Positions 40,760-51,299 of a stretch of DNA of 64,000 nt are shown here, piece by piece. Position 1 is the first letter of the stretch. Every line of letters begins with the position of its first letter. The position numbers were made by a program, and so were the translations under genes. The stretch is from NCBI RefSeq assembly GCF_950295315.1, contig NC_080164.1, positions 110,008,447 to 110,072,446 on the forward strand, read 5' to 3'. Origin of the DNA: Erinaceus europaeus (lineage: Eukaryota > Chordata > Mammalia > Eulipotyphla > Erinaceidae). The notes under the pieces are model-generated. The model ran no database searches. It was not told the origin of the DNA and worked only from the letters and a program-made list of their open reading frames with translations.

Positions 40760-41816
40760 GGACTCCTCCTTCTAAAGGGACAACTAAGCACACCTCAAGT
40801 CACAAGCAAAGTGTGAGTCAGGGGGTCCCATTCACCCCTAATAGAAACCTGATGTTTTTATTGACTGGGCCCTGTGTTTTTCCTTTGGTCTCTGTGCAGG
40901 GCATAAATTCTGGCTTTTAAAATTTACACTTACTCATAAGGAACAGGCTTCTGAAGCTTAGAACCCTCACCATTATCACCACAAAAGCAGTGCCCCAGTT
41001 TCCCTTCTTTCTCTTAGTCTATCTCTGACCTCCAATATGGTTGAGGTAAACTATGCAATCTCCATTCCTGTCAAAGAAAAAAAAAAGCTCCTTTTTAAAA
41101 AGTTTTTGTAAGGTTTTAACTGAGCAATATTTTCTCATCAGAAGAACTTTAAAAGGCCAGGCTATTATTAATAGACTAACAAAGAGCCAATTCTGAAATT
41201 TGAGTGTCTTTGTTTCCAGTAGACTTTAAGGGTAGGTGGGTAAAAAATAGAATTACATATAATTCTCCCCTGCTGTGTTCTGCAGAAGAAAAATATTGCT
41301 TCTTACAGAAAAAATTACTGCTACTATTATTAGGCTTGGTAGAAATTTTTATCCACTGTAAGTATCAAATCAATTTTCCAGCCCAGGGCTTCTTTAGTTT
41401 CTTTATTATTCACACCTTACTGAAGCAGAAATGCTGATAAACCTATCTACAATTTCTTGAAGGTTCTCTCAAAGAAGGAGTGGTGGGGTAAACTGCTCCA
41501 GGTTATCCTTTCAAAGGAATCATTCCATTTCTCTGCAAGGTGAACCAATGCATACTTTCCAAACAAACAGACTCTTTCTAATTATTAAACAGGGGAGGAG
41601 AAAGGTAACTCATGGAGAAGTTGCAATTCGATCCTTTGGAAAAAAAAAAAAAGGTCTGATTATACTTATTTTACAAAGTGCACCGGCATTCATTCATGAG
41701 TATGTGACAGTGGGTGAGAGTGTTCTGCAGAGAATTTGACATGAGCATTAGGCAGTTCATAAATGGTTTCTAAGTACGGGTTGAGATAAAATCAGTCAAA
41801 GTGGAAAAATGTGAAC
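40760..41816. other. Intronic sequence without recognisable repeats
   Basis: Just over 1 kb without an identified retroelement. Short A tracts only (41078, 41640). Confidence 0.5.
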
Positions 41817-42029
41817 AGGGACAGGGTGGTGGTACACTTAATTGAGCACACAGATTACCATGCACAAGGACCCAGGTTCAAGTTCCCCATCCCCACTTGT
41901 CTCAAAGAAAAATCCTAATCCTTGAAACAAGGTTTCAGGTATCTAATTCTCTCTCCCTTTCTAGCTCCCTTCTCCTCTCAATTTTTATCTGTCCTATCAT
42001 ATTAAAATAAATAAGTGAATAAATATTTT
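41817..42029 (+). repeat. SINE-B
   Basis: 'cagggtggtggtacacttaa', 'caaggacccaggttcaagtt', CT-rich stretch, 'attaaaataaataagtg'. The middle block is replaced by a local inverted or duplicated 'gaaaaatcctaatccttgaa'. Confidence 0.85.
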
Positions 42030-42322
42030 AATTATATCTTTTATTTATTCCCTTTTGTTGCCCTTGTTGTTTTATTGCTGTAGTTATTGATGTCATCATT
42101 GTTGGATAGGACAGAGAGAAATGGAGAGAGGAGGGGAAGACGGGACAGGGGAGAAAGACAGACACCTGCAGACCTGCTTCACCGCCTGTGAAGCGACTCC
42201 CCTGCAGGTGGGAAGCCGGAGGCTCGAATGGGATCCTTATGCTAGTCGAATGGGATCCTTATGCTAGTCGTTGTGCTTTGCGCCACGTGCACTTAACTGG
42301 CTGTGCTACCACCCAACTCCCT
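42030..42322 (-). repeat. SINE-A, young, with internal 22-base duplication
   Basis: Minus strand, full length, with 'gcgactcccctgcaggtggg' and 'ttgcgccacgtgcacttaac'. The unit 'tcgaatgggatccttatgct' plus 'ag' is present twice in tandem (42224-42245 and 42246-42267), next to the B box. Flanked by 'gtgaataaatatttt' (about 42015) and 'gtgaatgaatatttt' (about 42322), a target duplication with one change, inside the tail of the SINE-B. Confidence 0.95.
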
Positions 42323-42424
42323 GTGAATGAATATTTTTTAAAGTTAAAAAAAAGAGAAATGGGAACCAGACCCTAGGTACTGTTTGGGTCATATGAAGAT
42401 AATTCCAGCAAAGATTAATGTTTA

Positions 42425-42560
42425 TTTCTCTCTGTCCTATCCTTCCAAAAATTTTTTTAAAAATAAATTAAAGTCACAGGAGCAGTGTAATCATAGTGCA
42501 GTCACCAATCCCCAGCAATAACCCTGGAGGCAAAAACCAAAAACAAACAAACCAAAAACA
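42425..42560 (+). repeat. SINE-C 3' part
   Basis: 'ttctctctgtcctatccttc', A-rich spacer, then 'aggagcagtgtaatcatagt', 'ccccagcaataaccctggag', 'gcaaaaaccaaaaac'. 5'-truncated. Confidence 0.8.
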
Positions 42561-43336
42561 GGACATCCCACTGAGATCCTAGTTTTAGAAATCTCTTGAA
42601 TATCAACCTGCTAAAATTATGTCAAGGCTTGAACAGTTTGAGAGTGCTAGGTACATACCAGCAACAGTAATATGCAAAACTGCTATATGTGAAGAAATGG
42701 AGACGGGTACATTTATGAGGTTATGTAAGGAACCTCCGAAAGCCACCAACTCTTCATGCAGTGTGTAATGTGAGAGCACAGTGACAGGAGACATTCAGAG
42801 TTGGAACAAATGCAAAAGGGGACAAATCATTATTTTTCAGTGGCTTGGATAGCTAGATACTGCCCACTATACATGTTAAATGTTAGCCAAATAATGCCAC
42901 TGCACTATGAAACTGCTTGGATTCAACTAGCCTTCAGAGCCTGAGTGTGGAAGGTGGCAGTAAGTATTTATTTGCAGAATATAGGCAACACATTTCCTAC
43001 TTCCACTAAGAAAATGCAACATGATCCATAAACAGGACTGAACTTTAGCACCTCCAGGCAAATGACTATAGAAGAAGCAATATTAACCTATTTGTCTTAT
43101 CTGCTTAGTGTGCAATCATTCCCATTTTGCTGAATGCAAAACAAACTTTTATAAATAAAAGGAAGCAGGTAAATATTGCCTGCTGGTTTAGTAAGCCATG
43201 GAAATAAGGCCTAAACCCAAGTTGTCTGACCCCCAAACCTATAAATTATTTATTTTCTATCTCTCTGCAGCCTTTTAAAGTATAACCTATATGTAAGTTA
43301 TAGCTGTGAAATACTGAGGTTTTAAACATCACAGAA
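42561..43336. other. Intronic sequence without recognisable repeats
   Basis: About 780 bases with no identified retroelement. Confidence 0.5.
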
Positions 43337-43540
43337 CAGGGCCAGGTGCTGGCACACCTGGTTGAGTACATGTGTTACAATGCACAAGGACCCAGGTTTG
43401 AGCCCCCACTTGCCACCTGCAGGAGGGAAGCTTTGTGAGTGGTGAAGCAGGGCTGCAGGCGTCTCTTTGTCTCTCTATTTCACCCTCTCTATTGTTGACT
43501 GTCCTTATCCAGTAAATTAAGAAAGATAATTAGAAAGACA
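43337..43540 (+). repeat. SINE-B
   Basis: 'gggccaggtgctggcacacc', 'gcacaaggacccaggtttga', 'gaagctttgtgagtggtgaa', 'gctgcaggcgtctctttgtc', 'tccagtaaattaagaaagat'. Confidence 0.92.
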
Positions 43541-43565
43541 TCTTCCCAAAGTTTTTTTGTTTTTT

Positions 43566-43855
43566 TTCCGGGGTTATTGCTGGGGTTTGGTGCCTGCACT
43601 AGAAATCCACTGCTCCATTTTTTCCCATTGTTGTTGTTATTGCTGCTATTGTTGTTGCTGCTATTGTTGTTGTTGGATAGGACAGACAGAAATTGAGAGA
43701 GGAGGTGAAAGAAAGAGAGAGAAAGATAGACACCTGCTGATCTGCCTCACCACTTGTGAAGTGACTCCCCCCTGCAGTTGGGGACCCAGGGTCTCACAGG
43801 ATTTGTGCTACTCACTATGTACACTTAACCTGGTGTGCTACCTACTCCACCAACC
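43566..43855 (-). repeat. SINE-C
   Basis: Minus strand: 3' block at 43570-43620 ('gggttattgctggggtttgg', 'aatccactgctcc'), (GTT)n region, 'gatagacacctgctgatctg', 'gcagttggggacccagggtc', head near 43850. Confidence 0.9.
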
Positions 43856-44454
43856 TTTTATGTAACACCCTAGTTTGTATTTAAGCATCCAATGGCAAGA
43901 CAGAAAGTGTAATATTTCTCAAAATCATTTTATTTCAAAAATCCTTTCACAAATGAGAGACTGTAAAGATGTTTTGGAAAATACCGTACTACTATCTCTA
44001 CTGCAAAGCACAAGAAATATTAAAAAAAAAAAAAAAAAGGATTTCAAAGGAATTTGTGTTTTGTTGAAAACAGAGCTAAAAAGTTACAATGCACTAGAAT
44101 ACTTGATGGCAAAGGTATCTCTGAACAAGACCTGGAAAAATTAATAGAATATGAATGACTAACGAGAAGATGTTCCAGGCAGGTAAACAGAACTCAACAA
44201 AGCAGATGGTAACAATGCATCTTTGTGAAATCAAAGGTTTAAAAATACCTAAAGAGGGCTTTACCATCCTGCATTCCACGTCCAACACATTACACAATCC
44301 ACCTCTTGCTTAAAGTTCACTGTGTGGGCTTGGAGGTGGGGGGGGGGGTATGTGAGGGGGGTAAAATAGGATTGCCTGAGAAGCTAGGTTCTAAAAGGCT
44401 TCTGTGGAGGGTAGGGCAGAATCATTGTTCATTGCCCTCATTATAAAAACCCAC
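43856..44454. other. Intronic sequence without recognisable features
   Basis: A17 tract at 44022 and a G11 run at 44339. No family repeat recognised. Confidence 0.5.
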
Positions 44455-44580
44455 AAGGAGGAGATTCTGCTAAGTGAAATGAGCAAATGAAGGGCAACTG
44501 CTAGATGGTTTCATTCCTATGCAGAATATGGGTGACTAAAAAGTTGAATGGATACAAATTTAAAATTAATAATTAGGGGA
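44455..44580 (+). mobile_element. Old L1 ORF2 terminus fragment
   Basis: 'gagattctgctaagtgaaat' and 'catgcagaatatgggtgac'-type sequence match the last ORF2 codons in the old L1 at 22.6 kb. Short and decayed. Confidence 0.65.
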
Positions 44581-45482
44581 TAGTGATTTTTTCCCCCCAC
44601 ATTCAAGAGTGTTTTTGCAATCCTTGATGATGACTGCAGTTCAGTAGCTCTAAGCTTCTTTCTTATTAGTACACAAACTTGTTTTTAGTGTAGCACTACT
44701 GTAGCTAACTTCTACTTATCAGTAGAAATGTTCTTTTTCTCTAGTTAACTCTCAGCCAGCAGCTTGAGTGGAATTATCTTCCATATAAACTTTCTATTTT
44801 TATTCATAATGCTAATTATGGAATACAATAAGCATTTGGTGAACTTAATAATAAAAAGAACAAGAATGTCTTTCTTATAGTTGGAGTCACTTTTGTGAGC
44901 ACATTAAAATTCCATTCTTTTATGTCTGCATGACAATTCTACATAAACAAAAGCTGTGAAAGCATCTATCCACAAATGCTATATATATGAGAAGCATATT
45001 AGTGTAATATAAACTGAAGTTTAGGCAGGAGAGTAAAAACAATTAAGCAAAATAAGTGTTCTCAAAGGTTATGGAGACAGGAGTGAGTAATGGAACAGGC
45101 CAACTGTCCCTCCAAGATTTTAGAATGGAAGTTGCATATAAATTGTGCTGAAAACTGAAAAACAGCTACTGTTGAAATGAATACAGAGAAGGTTATTGGC
45201 ATCAATAAATATCTTAAAAGTTGTGTTCAGCTCTCTGACTATCTAAAACTGTCATTGCTTCATCTTCTGTTGACCTGTGGTATTAGTATATTTGAGATAA
45301 ATTGTCATCTAGTAGCAATTTATTATTTCCACCTATATCACAAACATTTATTAAATAAGCCCTATGTGTAATGCTTAGTGCTTAACAATGGGAATACAAA
45401 CAATTAGAGGAATCAATGATTAGATGATAAAAAATGATTAGGTGACAAATGATTAGGCGAAAAAACTGATTGGGTAATAAAA
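44581..45482. other. Intronic sequence without recognisable repeats
   Basis: About 900 bases with no identified retroelement. A short degenerate repeat of 'aatgattaggtgaca' type lies at 45413-45480. Confidence 0.5.
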
Positions 45483-45612
45483 AGACCCAGGAGATGGCAT
45501 GATGTATAAAGTGTTAGACTCTTAAGCACAGAGTCCTAAATTTGATCCCTGGCATTAAATGTGGCAGAGTGATGCTCTGATTCTCTATGACTATCTACTG
45601 GATAAATAAGTT
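45483..45612 (+). repeat. SINE-D, old
   Basis: 'gacccaggagatggcatgat', 'gtgttagactcttaagcaca', 'aaatttgatccctggcatta', 'gtggcagagtgatgctctga'. Confidence 0.8.
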
Positions 45613-45756
45613 TTCACACAAGACAGGCAAGCCAAAGGTCATATTATCTGATGATATACTTTTGATTAAAACACTAAGAAGCAGGAGCTGACAGATCAGG
45701 AATGATACACTCATAACTAGCTGAACTTACTATGAAAGCCTTGCTGGAAAAAGCAG

Positions 45757-45932
45757 CATCTGGGGCAAGGAAAACAGTATAATGGTTCTGCAAAAAGACT
45801 CTCATGCCTGAGGCTCTGAAGTCCCAGGTTCAATCCCCACCCCACCATAAGCAGAGCTGAGCAGTGCTCTGGTTTTCCTCTCTTTGTTTCTCTGTCTCTC
45901 TCTTCTCTTTCTCATTTAAAAAAGATAAATGA

Positions 45933-45984
<52 letters not shown>

Positions 45985-45987
45985 AAA
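45757..45987 (+). repeat. SINE-E with expanded (GAAA)n tail
   Basis: 'gactctcatgcctgaggctc', 'cccaggttcaatccccaccc', 'gagctgagcagtgctctggt', CT-rich stretch, A tail, then 14 GAAA units (45931-45987). Confidence 0.92.
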
Positions 45988-46174
45988 GGCAACATCTGAG
46001 CAGGGTCCAAAAAAATGAATGACACCTTGAAAGAATGAAAGGTGATATGAGTAATTTCTGTGTGGAAGAAACAGCTCTTGCATTAATACTTACATTAAGC
46101 ACTTACTCCTAGAAAAATAGTGACAATTCCTCACCACAAGGTTCAAGAAATTCACCTCAAAAGACTGGTTTTTG

Positions 46175-46330
46175 TCTCTTTTTAAAATATTTATTAATTT
46201 AACTGAAATGAGGGGTGGAAAAAGAGAGAAACACCAGCATCACCTTGGTATATGCAGTGTTCAAGCTCAAATCGGTACCTTAGGGCAGTTATGCCTAACA
46301 CTGAACTACTGAGACACTACTGAGTCACTG
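46175..46330 (-). repeat. SINE-D, old
   Basis: Minus strand: tail 'aaatatttattaatt', 'gaaacaccagcatcaccttg', 'gtatatgcagtgttcaagct', then a decayed head. Confidence 0.65.
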
Positions 46331-46353
46331 ACCTCTCTTTAGTATACAGAATA

Positions 46354-46580
46354 TGCCTGGGGCCCAGGCAGTGGTACACTTGGTTGAGCACACATGCTAC
46401 AGTGTACAAGGAACTGGGTTCAAGCCCCTGGTCCCCACTTGCAGGGGGGAAGCTTCACAAGTGATGAAGCAAGATTGCAGGTTTCTCTCTGTCTCTCTCC
46501 CTCTTTATTTTCCCCTTCCTCTCAATTCCTGGATGTCTCTATCCACTAAATAAATACAGATTAATAATTTTTAAAAAGTG
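46354..46580 (+). repeat. SINE-B, good copy
   Basis: 'ggggcccaggcagtggtaca', 'ttggttgagcacacatgcta', 'gggttcaagcccctggtccc', 'ggaagcttcacaagtgatga', CT-rich stretch, 'ccactaaataaatacagatt'. Confidence 0.95.
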
Positions 46581-46619
46581 AACGTTCTTGAAAAGTAGCT
46601 CCCTGGGAATGTCCCCCCT

Positions 46620-46789
46620 TTTTTTGCCACATCCGTAAGTCAGGTTCAAGCCCAGCCTCCCCCATATCTGAGGTAAGCTCAGATAGTGTAGTTTCTTCTT
46701 CTTTCTCACTCTCTCTCCCTTTCTGAATGATAAAGTTGGCTCAGGGCAGTGAAACTCTTCAGATAACGATGATGATGATGATGATGATG
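46620..46789 (+). repeat. Decayed SINE and (GAT)n
   Basis: 'gtcaggttcaagcccagcct', pyrimidine-rich stretch and 'ggctcagggcagtgaaactc' suggest an old SINE. A run of seven GAT triplets is at 46769-46789. Confidence 0.45.
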
Positions 46790-47009
46790 TGTTTATGTAA
46801 ATAAGTAAATAAAGCATGGAATTGTACTCCATTGTTTTGAAGAGCAGAATACTATTTTTTAAAAAACACAATTTGTCCACACTCATAACTAAAACTCTGT
46901 CACTGTTGCCACCCATTTCATGGTATGATAAGAAATTCTCAGATTGTTCTCATTTTCCTGAGTGCTCGCTAACTACTTAGCTAGTGCTATATACCAGATG
47001 GGGTTATTT

Positions 47010-47202
47010 TTGTTTTGCTTTGCTTTATTTTTATTTTTATTTTTTTTACTAGAAACAGAGAGTTAGAGAGAGAGATTGAGAGTAGTAAAAGTGACCAGAG
47101 CACCAACATTTCCTCCAATATAGTGGGGGCTTGATTCAAACCTGGGCCCCATCCATGCTAAAATAGCACACTTTCCAAGTGAACTACTTTACCAGCTCTT
47201 AA
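47010..47202 (-). repeat. SINE-F
   Basis: Minus strand: T-rich tail, 'gaccagagcaccaacatttc', 'gggcttgattcaaacctggg', 'aaaatagcacactttccaag', 'tgaactactttaccagctc'. Best F copy in the window. Confidence 0.85.
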
Positions 47203-47363
47203 ATGGTGAGATCCTTAAATTGTGATCCCACCCCATTTCACAGAAACAGTGGTCTGCAATACCAAGTACTTGGGAAAAGTACTGGCCCAACATAGTGGCT
47301 TTAGTTGCTTGCAAAAATAAGATGATGGATCTTTCAGGGTTAGATATTTTTTATTTCATTTTC

Positions 47364-47364
<1 letters not shown>

Positions 47365-47398
<34 letters not shown>
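47365..47398. repeat. (TA)n microsatellite
   Basis: 16-17 uninterrupted TA units. Confidence 0.97.
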
Positions 47399-47400
<2 letters not shown>

Positions 47401-47754
47401 GTACAGACAGACTCTAAGAATACAATAAAAATTATTCTGTTAATGTGATTCTATGCAAAAGTATATAGTATAATTTCAAAGACTACAAGATGACAGTGTT
47501 TGAGATGTAACAAGTACAAATGCATCTACAGTGAATGTTGATAATTGCTTTTATCTTGCCTTGGCTAATCTTCTTTTAGAGAGGCCAATGTCCAATTAAC
47601 AAAATACTCCCTGAAGAGTCCTTCAAGACAAAGGAATAGTAGTAACACAAGCCAAAGGAGACTTAAAGCCTGCCAATACCTAGGTCAGTGAACTTGAAAT
47701 TGGATGTTCTTGCATTGAGCCTTGAGATGACTGCAACCTTTGTTAAAAGTTGGA

Positions 47755-47868
47755 TTGTAGGGATGGCAAATGGTTCATTTAGATAGTGCACAGCTTTGCC
47801 ATGTATATGACCAAGTGTTGAGTTTAGCTCCCAAGGTGTTGAAGGAAGCTTTAGTGCTATGGTCTATT
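47755..47868 (+). repeat. SINE-F 5' part ending in microsatellite
   Basis: 'gatggcaaatggttcattta', 'gatagtgcacagctttgcca', 'ggaagctttagtgctatggt'. Where the CT-rich stretch would be expected there is the GC/AC run instead. Confidence 0.75.
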
Positions 47869-47875
47869 GCGCGCG

Positions 47876-47939
<64 letters not shown>
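47869..47939. repeat. (GC)8(AC)28 alternating purine-pyrimidine tract
   Basis: 71 bases of strict alternation: eight GC units run directly into about 28 AC units. This is a strong Z-DNA former by known sequence rules, and the CpG run is unusual in an otherwise CpG-poor intron. Confidence 0.98.
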
Positions 47940-47941
<2 letters not shown>

Positions 47942-48079
47942 CATACATGCACATCCTATCTATCAATCTATATTTCTAATAATAAAAATTGGATTGCATC
48001 CTTAAGAGGAACCCTAAACCAGAGACTTTCAACTAAGTAGTACCACATTTTGACTCACAAAGATTAACCTGTAGTCAGG

Positions 48080-48205
48080 CTGGTTGGTGGTGGGGAATAG
48101 CATAATGGTTATGCAAAGAGAAGTCCCAAATTCAATCCCCCACACACCATAAGCCAGAGTTGAGCAGGGCTCTGGTGAAATAAATAAATATTTAAAAAAT
48201 TAAAT
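48080..48205 (+). repeat. SINE-E, internally deleted
   Basis: 'ggggaatagcataatggtta', 'tgcaaagagaagtcccaaat', 'gccagagttgagcagggctc', 'tggtgaaataaataaatatt'. The 'ctcatgcctgaggctc' block is missing. Confidence 0.85.
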
Positions 48206-48329
48206 GGTACCCAATATTTGTTGTTTTAAGGTATCAAATTTTAGGACAATTGTTAAAAAAAATTACAGATTACTTACACACTGTGAAAAACAGGAAAACA
48301 CTAACCAATGACTTTTTGTCTCACATGAA

Positions 48330-48515
48330 ATTATTTTTATTTATTTATTTGTTTGTTTCAATATATTTTATTTATTGTAATGAGAGTTCCAGAGAAAGAG
48401 ACTAGAGCACTTCGCAGCTCTGGCTTATGGTAGTGCTGGGGAGTGAATCTGGGACCTAGGAGCCTCAGGCATGAAAGGTGTTTGCATAACCATTATGCTG
48501 TTTCCCCAGAGCTAT
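48330..48515 (-). repeat. SINE-E
   Basis: Minus strand: A-rich tail, 'gcagctctggcttatggtag', 'ggagcctcaggcatgaaagg', 'tgtttgcataaccattatgc', 'tgtttccccagagct'. Confidence 0.9.
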
Positions 48516-49117
48516 GAAAACATTTTTAATGGTGATGATTCATTACACTATTGAAGGGCTTATATTTTGGGTCCTCTACAATATCCATTTAATTTTTAAA
48601 TTAAGCCTTTCAATCACATCTAAGAAAGAAGAAGCTAACCATTCATTATGTAAGGAATTAAAAAAAAAAACAGACTTTCAAATTTGGAGAATCCTCAGCT
48701 CACATACTGCTCTTTTGCTTTCTTTATTCATAGTAGAATGTAAGACTTTCTGCCAAAGTGATGCTCGAAGGGGCTTTATGATAGCAACCCTCTTAATCAC
48801 CTCAAGGGATGCTTCACACTTGAGCATTTCTCCCTGGACCAATTTCCCCTAAGCTTCCAACTCTGGTAGTGTGGTCCCATTCAAATCCCATTCATGGATC
48901 TGAGAAGTAAAAAAATTAATTACTCAAATGAGGTAGAAAAGAAGAAAAAAAAAAAAAACCTTGTAACTTAGAAACTTTCCAAAAGTCATTCCTGAGAACC
49001 ACCCAGCAAAGAATTTAAAACCCACTGCAGCTGATTCTAATGACAAAGGGAAACTTGAGAAGGGAGAAAGGAAGAAGAGCATACCTTTACAAGAACAAGG
49101 AAATCACATAGATAAAG
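48516..49117. other. Intronic sequence without recognisable features
   Basis: A 112-codon plus-strand frame (48514-48852) lies here. It has no domain, starts in the SINE-E edge and is not credible as a gene. A16 tract at 48944. Confidence 0.5.
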
Positions 49118-49290
49118 AAGCTGGGCTGGGTGTCATTCCCACAATAGACTCATTCTTGAGCCCTACAAACACATAGGTTCAAGCCCTGGGTCCCCACCTG
49201 AAGAAGTTAAGCTTTACATATGAGAGAGTAATGTCTCTCCTTCTTTTTGTCTCTCTTCTCTATGTCTCTTACCCTCTAGCAAAAAGAAAA
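49118..49290 (+). repeat. SINE-B, old
   Basis: 'agctgggctgggtgtcattc', 'aggttcaagccctgggtccc', 'gttaagctttacatatgaga', CT-rich stretch. A possible SINE-C 3' block ('gcaggcactgagacccatca') follows at about 49338-49370. Confidence 0.75.
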
Positions 49291-49775
49291 TGGGGGTGGG
49301 GGGTATGGGAGGGATGACCACCTGAATAGATGAGGCCATGCAGGCACTGAGACCCATCAACAATCATAGTGGAAAAACAGAAACAACAACTACAAAAAAA
49401 AAAAAATAAAATCTCTAAGTAATCTTTTCTATTCCATTAGAAATTGTGTTACCCAGAAATAGCATAAAAATAGCCAAGAGTCATGATGGTGGGCAAATCA
49501 CTTGATTATACTATCACAACATTTACTAAGTTGTTTTCACATCTCTAAAGGAAACTTAAGCAAATGAGTATTTTCCAAATTGCTTCCTCATTTTGCTTAC
49601 AAATTTGGGAAATGGTTTTATTTTTAACTTTATGAGTGATTTAATAATGATGAACAAGATTGTAAGAGCACAGAGGTACAATTCCATACAGTACCCACCA
49701 CCAGAGTTCTGTGTCCCATGCCCTCCACTGGAGGCCTCCTTATCCTTTATTCCTCTGAGGGTATGGACCAAAATT

Positions 49776-49792
49776 CTTTCTTTCCTTCCTTC

Positions 49793-49825
<33 letters not shown>

Positions 49826-49887
49826 TTCCTTCCTTCCTTCCTTCCTTCCTTCCTTCCTTCCTTCCTTCCTTCTTTCTTTTTTTTTTT
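49776..49887. repeat. (TTTC)n/(TTCC)n microsatellite
   Basis: 112 bases of pyrimidines at the tail side of the minus-strand SINE that follows; a tail-derived expansion. Confidence 0.96.
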
Positions 49888-50125
49888 CCTCCAGAGTTAT
49901 CACCATGAATCCACTGTTTCATTCCCCCCCCCCATTTTATTGGATAGGACAGAAAAATTGAGAAGGGAGAGGATATTTAGAGACACCTATAGACCTGCTT
50001 TAGTGTATGAAACATCCTTGCTACAAGTGGGGATCTGGGGGCTCAAATCCGGATCCTTGAACGTGTTCTTGCAGGAGGCCTTGCACTTAACTGGGGGGGG
50101 GGGTGTGTGCCATAGCCTCGCTCCT
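49888..50125 (-). repeat. SINE-C-like, nested in L1
   Basis: Minus strand: short 3' block ('gagttatcaccatgaatcca'), C12 run at 49925, 'gacacctatagacctgcttt', 'caaatccggatccttgaacg', G-run at 50093 and head. Shares the target duplication noted above. Confidence 0.85.
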
Positions 50126-50424
50126 GGACCAAAATTCATTCTGGGGTGCAGAAGGGCAGATGATTTCTTTAGTAAGACTTTATAGACATATTGTACAGGA
50201 TTGTCAACATTGAGGATGTTTGGAAATCAGATTTCATGTGAAAGATTCCTTGTTAGATCCTCAATCATGCTCACTGTCCTGTTTCTCTGTACCATCTTTT
50301 TCATATAGTATGTCACTTCACAACGCCCCCAACAACAAAAAAGTTAATGAACATGTTAGCTGCATTAAGTTCTAGAATATTACTAGCAACATGGTATTAT
50401 CCAAGCCCACATTACCCATAAGGG

Positions 50425-50515
50425 CTACTCCCTTACACAGACACCAGCTTCCCTGTATGATCCACCCTCTCTGTGAAGTAAGCGCTAAACCAGGGACACC
50501 ACTGCCCGGCCTCTA
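50425..50515 (-). repeat. Old SINE head fragment
   Basis: Minus strand begins 'aggccgggcagtggtgtccc', 'tggtttagcgcttacttcac'. tRNA-like head with loss of the 3' half. Confidence 0.55.
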
Positions 50516-50789
50516 GTTAATCTCTAATTCACTAACATACCAACTTTTATTTTATATATGATAGGACTGCGGATTTACTTACAGCATTTAGATTAATGCT
50601 TATATAACTATGCACATAATAATAGTATGCAGAGTGCATGTATGTACATGTACAGCCTCTTGTCAGTAAGATAGAACAGGTATTAGTAGTTCTACCTGAT
50701 AGATGAAATAGTCAGTTTGGAAGATGTTTAATGGGTTTGCTGAAAGCTATTAGGGACCAAAATGTGTGATGTATTTAAAAATGTATGAT
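50516..50789. other. Intronic sequence without recognisable features
   Basis: No repeat recognised. Confidence 0.5.
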
Positions 50790-50960
50790 AGCAGCTGGGG
50801 AGTGTGGGATTGGGAATTCAACTCACAGAATGGTGAACTGGTACAGTTGATGTTCTAGGTCAGGTGCCAGTACCATATACACCAAAGTGCTACTCTGATA
50901 TCTCTCTCTCTTTCTCTCATCATATCTCAAATGTAATAATATAAACCTTTAAAGAAATCA
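50790..50960 (+). repeat. Old SINE, D/F-like
   Basis: 'gcagctggggagtgtgggat', 'aggtcaggtgccagtaccat', 'caaagtgctactctgatatc', CT-rich stretch and A/T tail. Confidence 0.5.
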
Positions 50961-50964
50961 AATT

Positions 50965-51285
50965 GAGCAAAAGGAATCAGAAGAAGGACAAATACTGAAC
51001 AAACTCACTCACAGATTGGACAAGCAAAGCAAAGGGTAATAACGAATGGCACTTGCATGGTCTATCACAGCAGATTAGGGGTGTCACAGAGTACACAGAA
51101 GGGAGGTGGACTAAAGAGAGGTTGGGGGAGGTCCCAGTCCCTGTGGTGGTGGAGCAGGATGATGGCTTGGTAGAGGATGACATGTCCTGACAACCAACCT
51201 GGGGAAGCTTGGAAATATACCATTGTGACAACAACCTGGCAAATTAACATACCCTCAACATGATACTAAAGGAGAAAAAAAAGAG
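50965..51285 (+). mobile_element. Old L1 3' UTR
   Basis: Order of blocks ('aactcactcacagattggac', 'gggaggtggactaaagagag', 'ggatgatggcttggtagagg', 'atgacatgtcctgacaacc') parallels the old L1 3' end at 56.2-56.4 kb ('aataagatgatagttgggta'). Confidence 0.65.
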
Positions 51286-51299
51286 CCGAATATGGGCCC

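Larger units (their letters stand above)
49640..50160 (-). mobile_element. Old L1 3' end split by a SINE
   Basis: 49640-49777 and 50127-50160 are one minus-strand L1 3' end of the older subfamily ('gtacaattccatacagtacc', 'caccaccagagttctgtgtc', then 'ggggtgcagaagggcagatg'). The phrase 'ggaccaaaattc' is present on both sides of the inserted SINE (49765 and 50127), as its target duplication. Confidence 0.85.
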
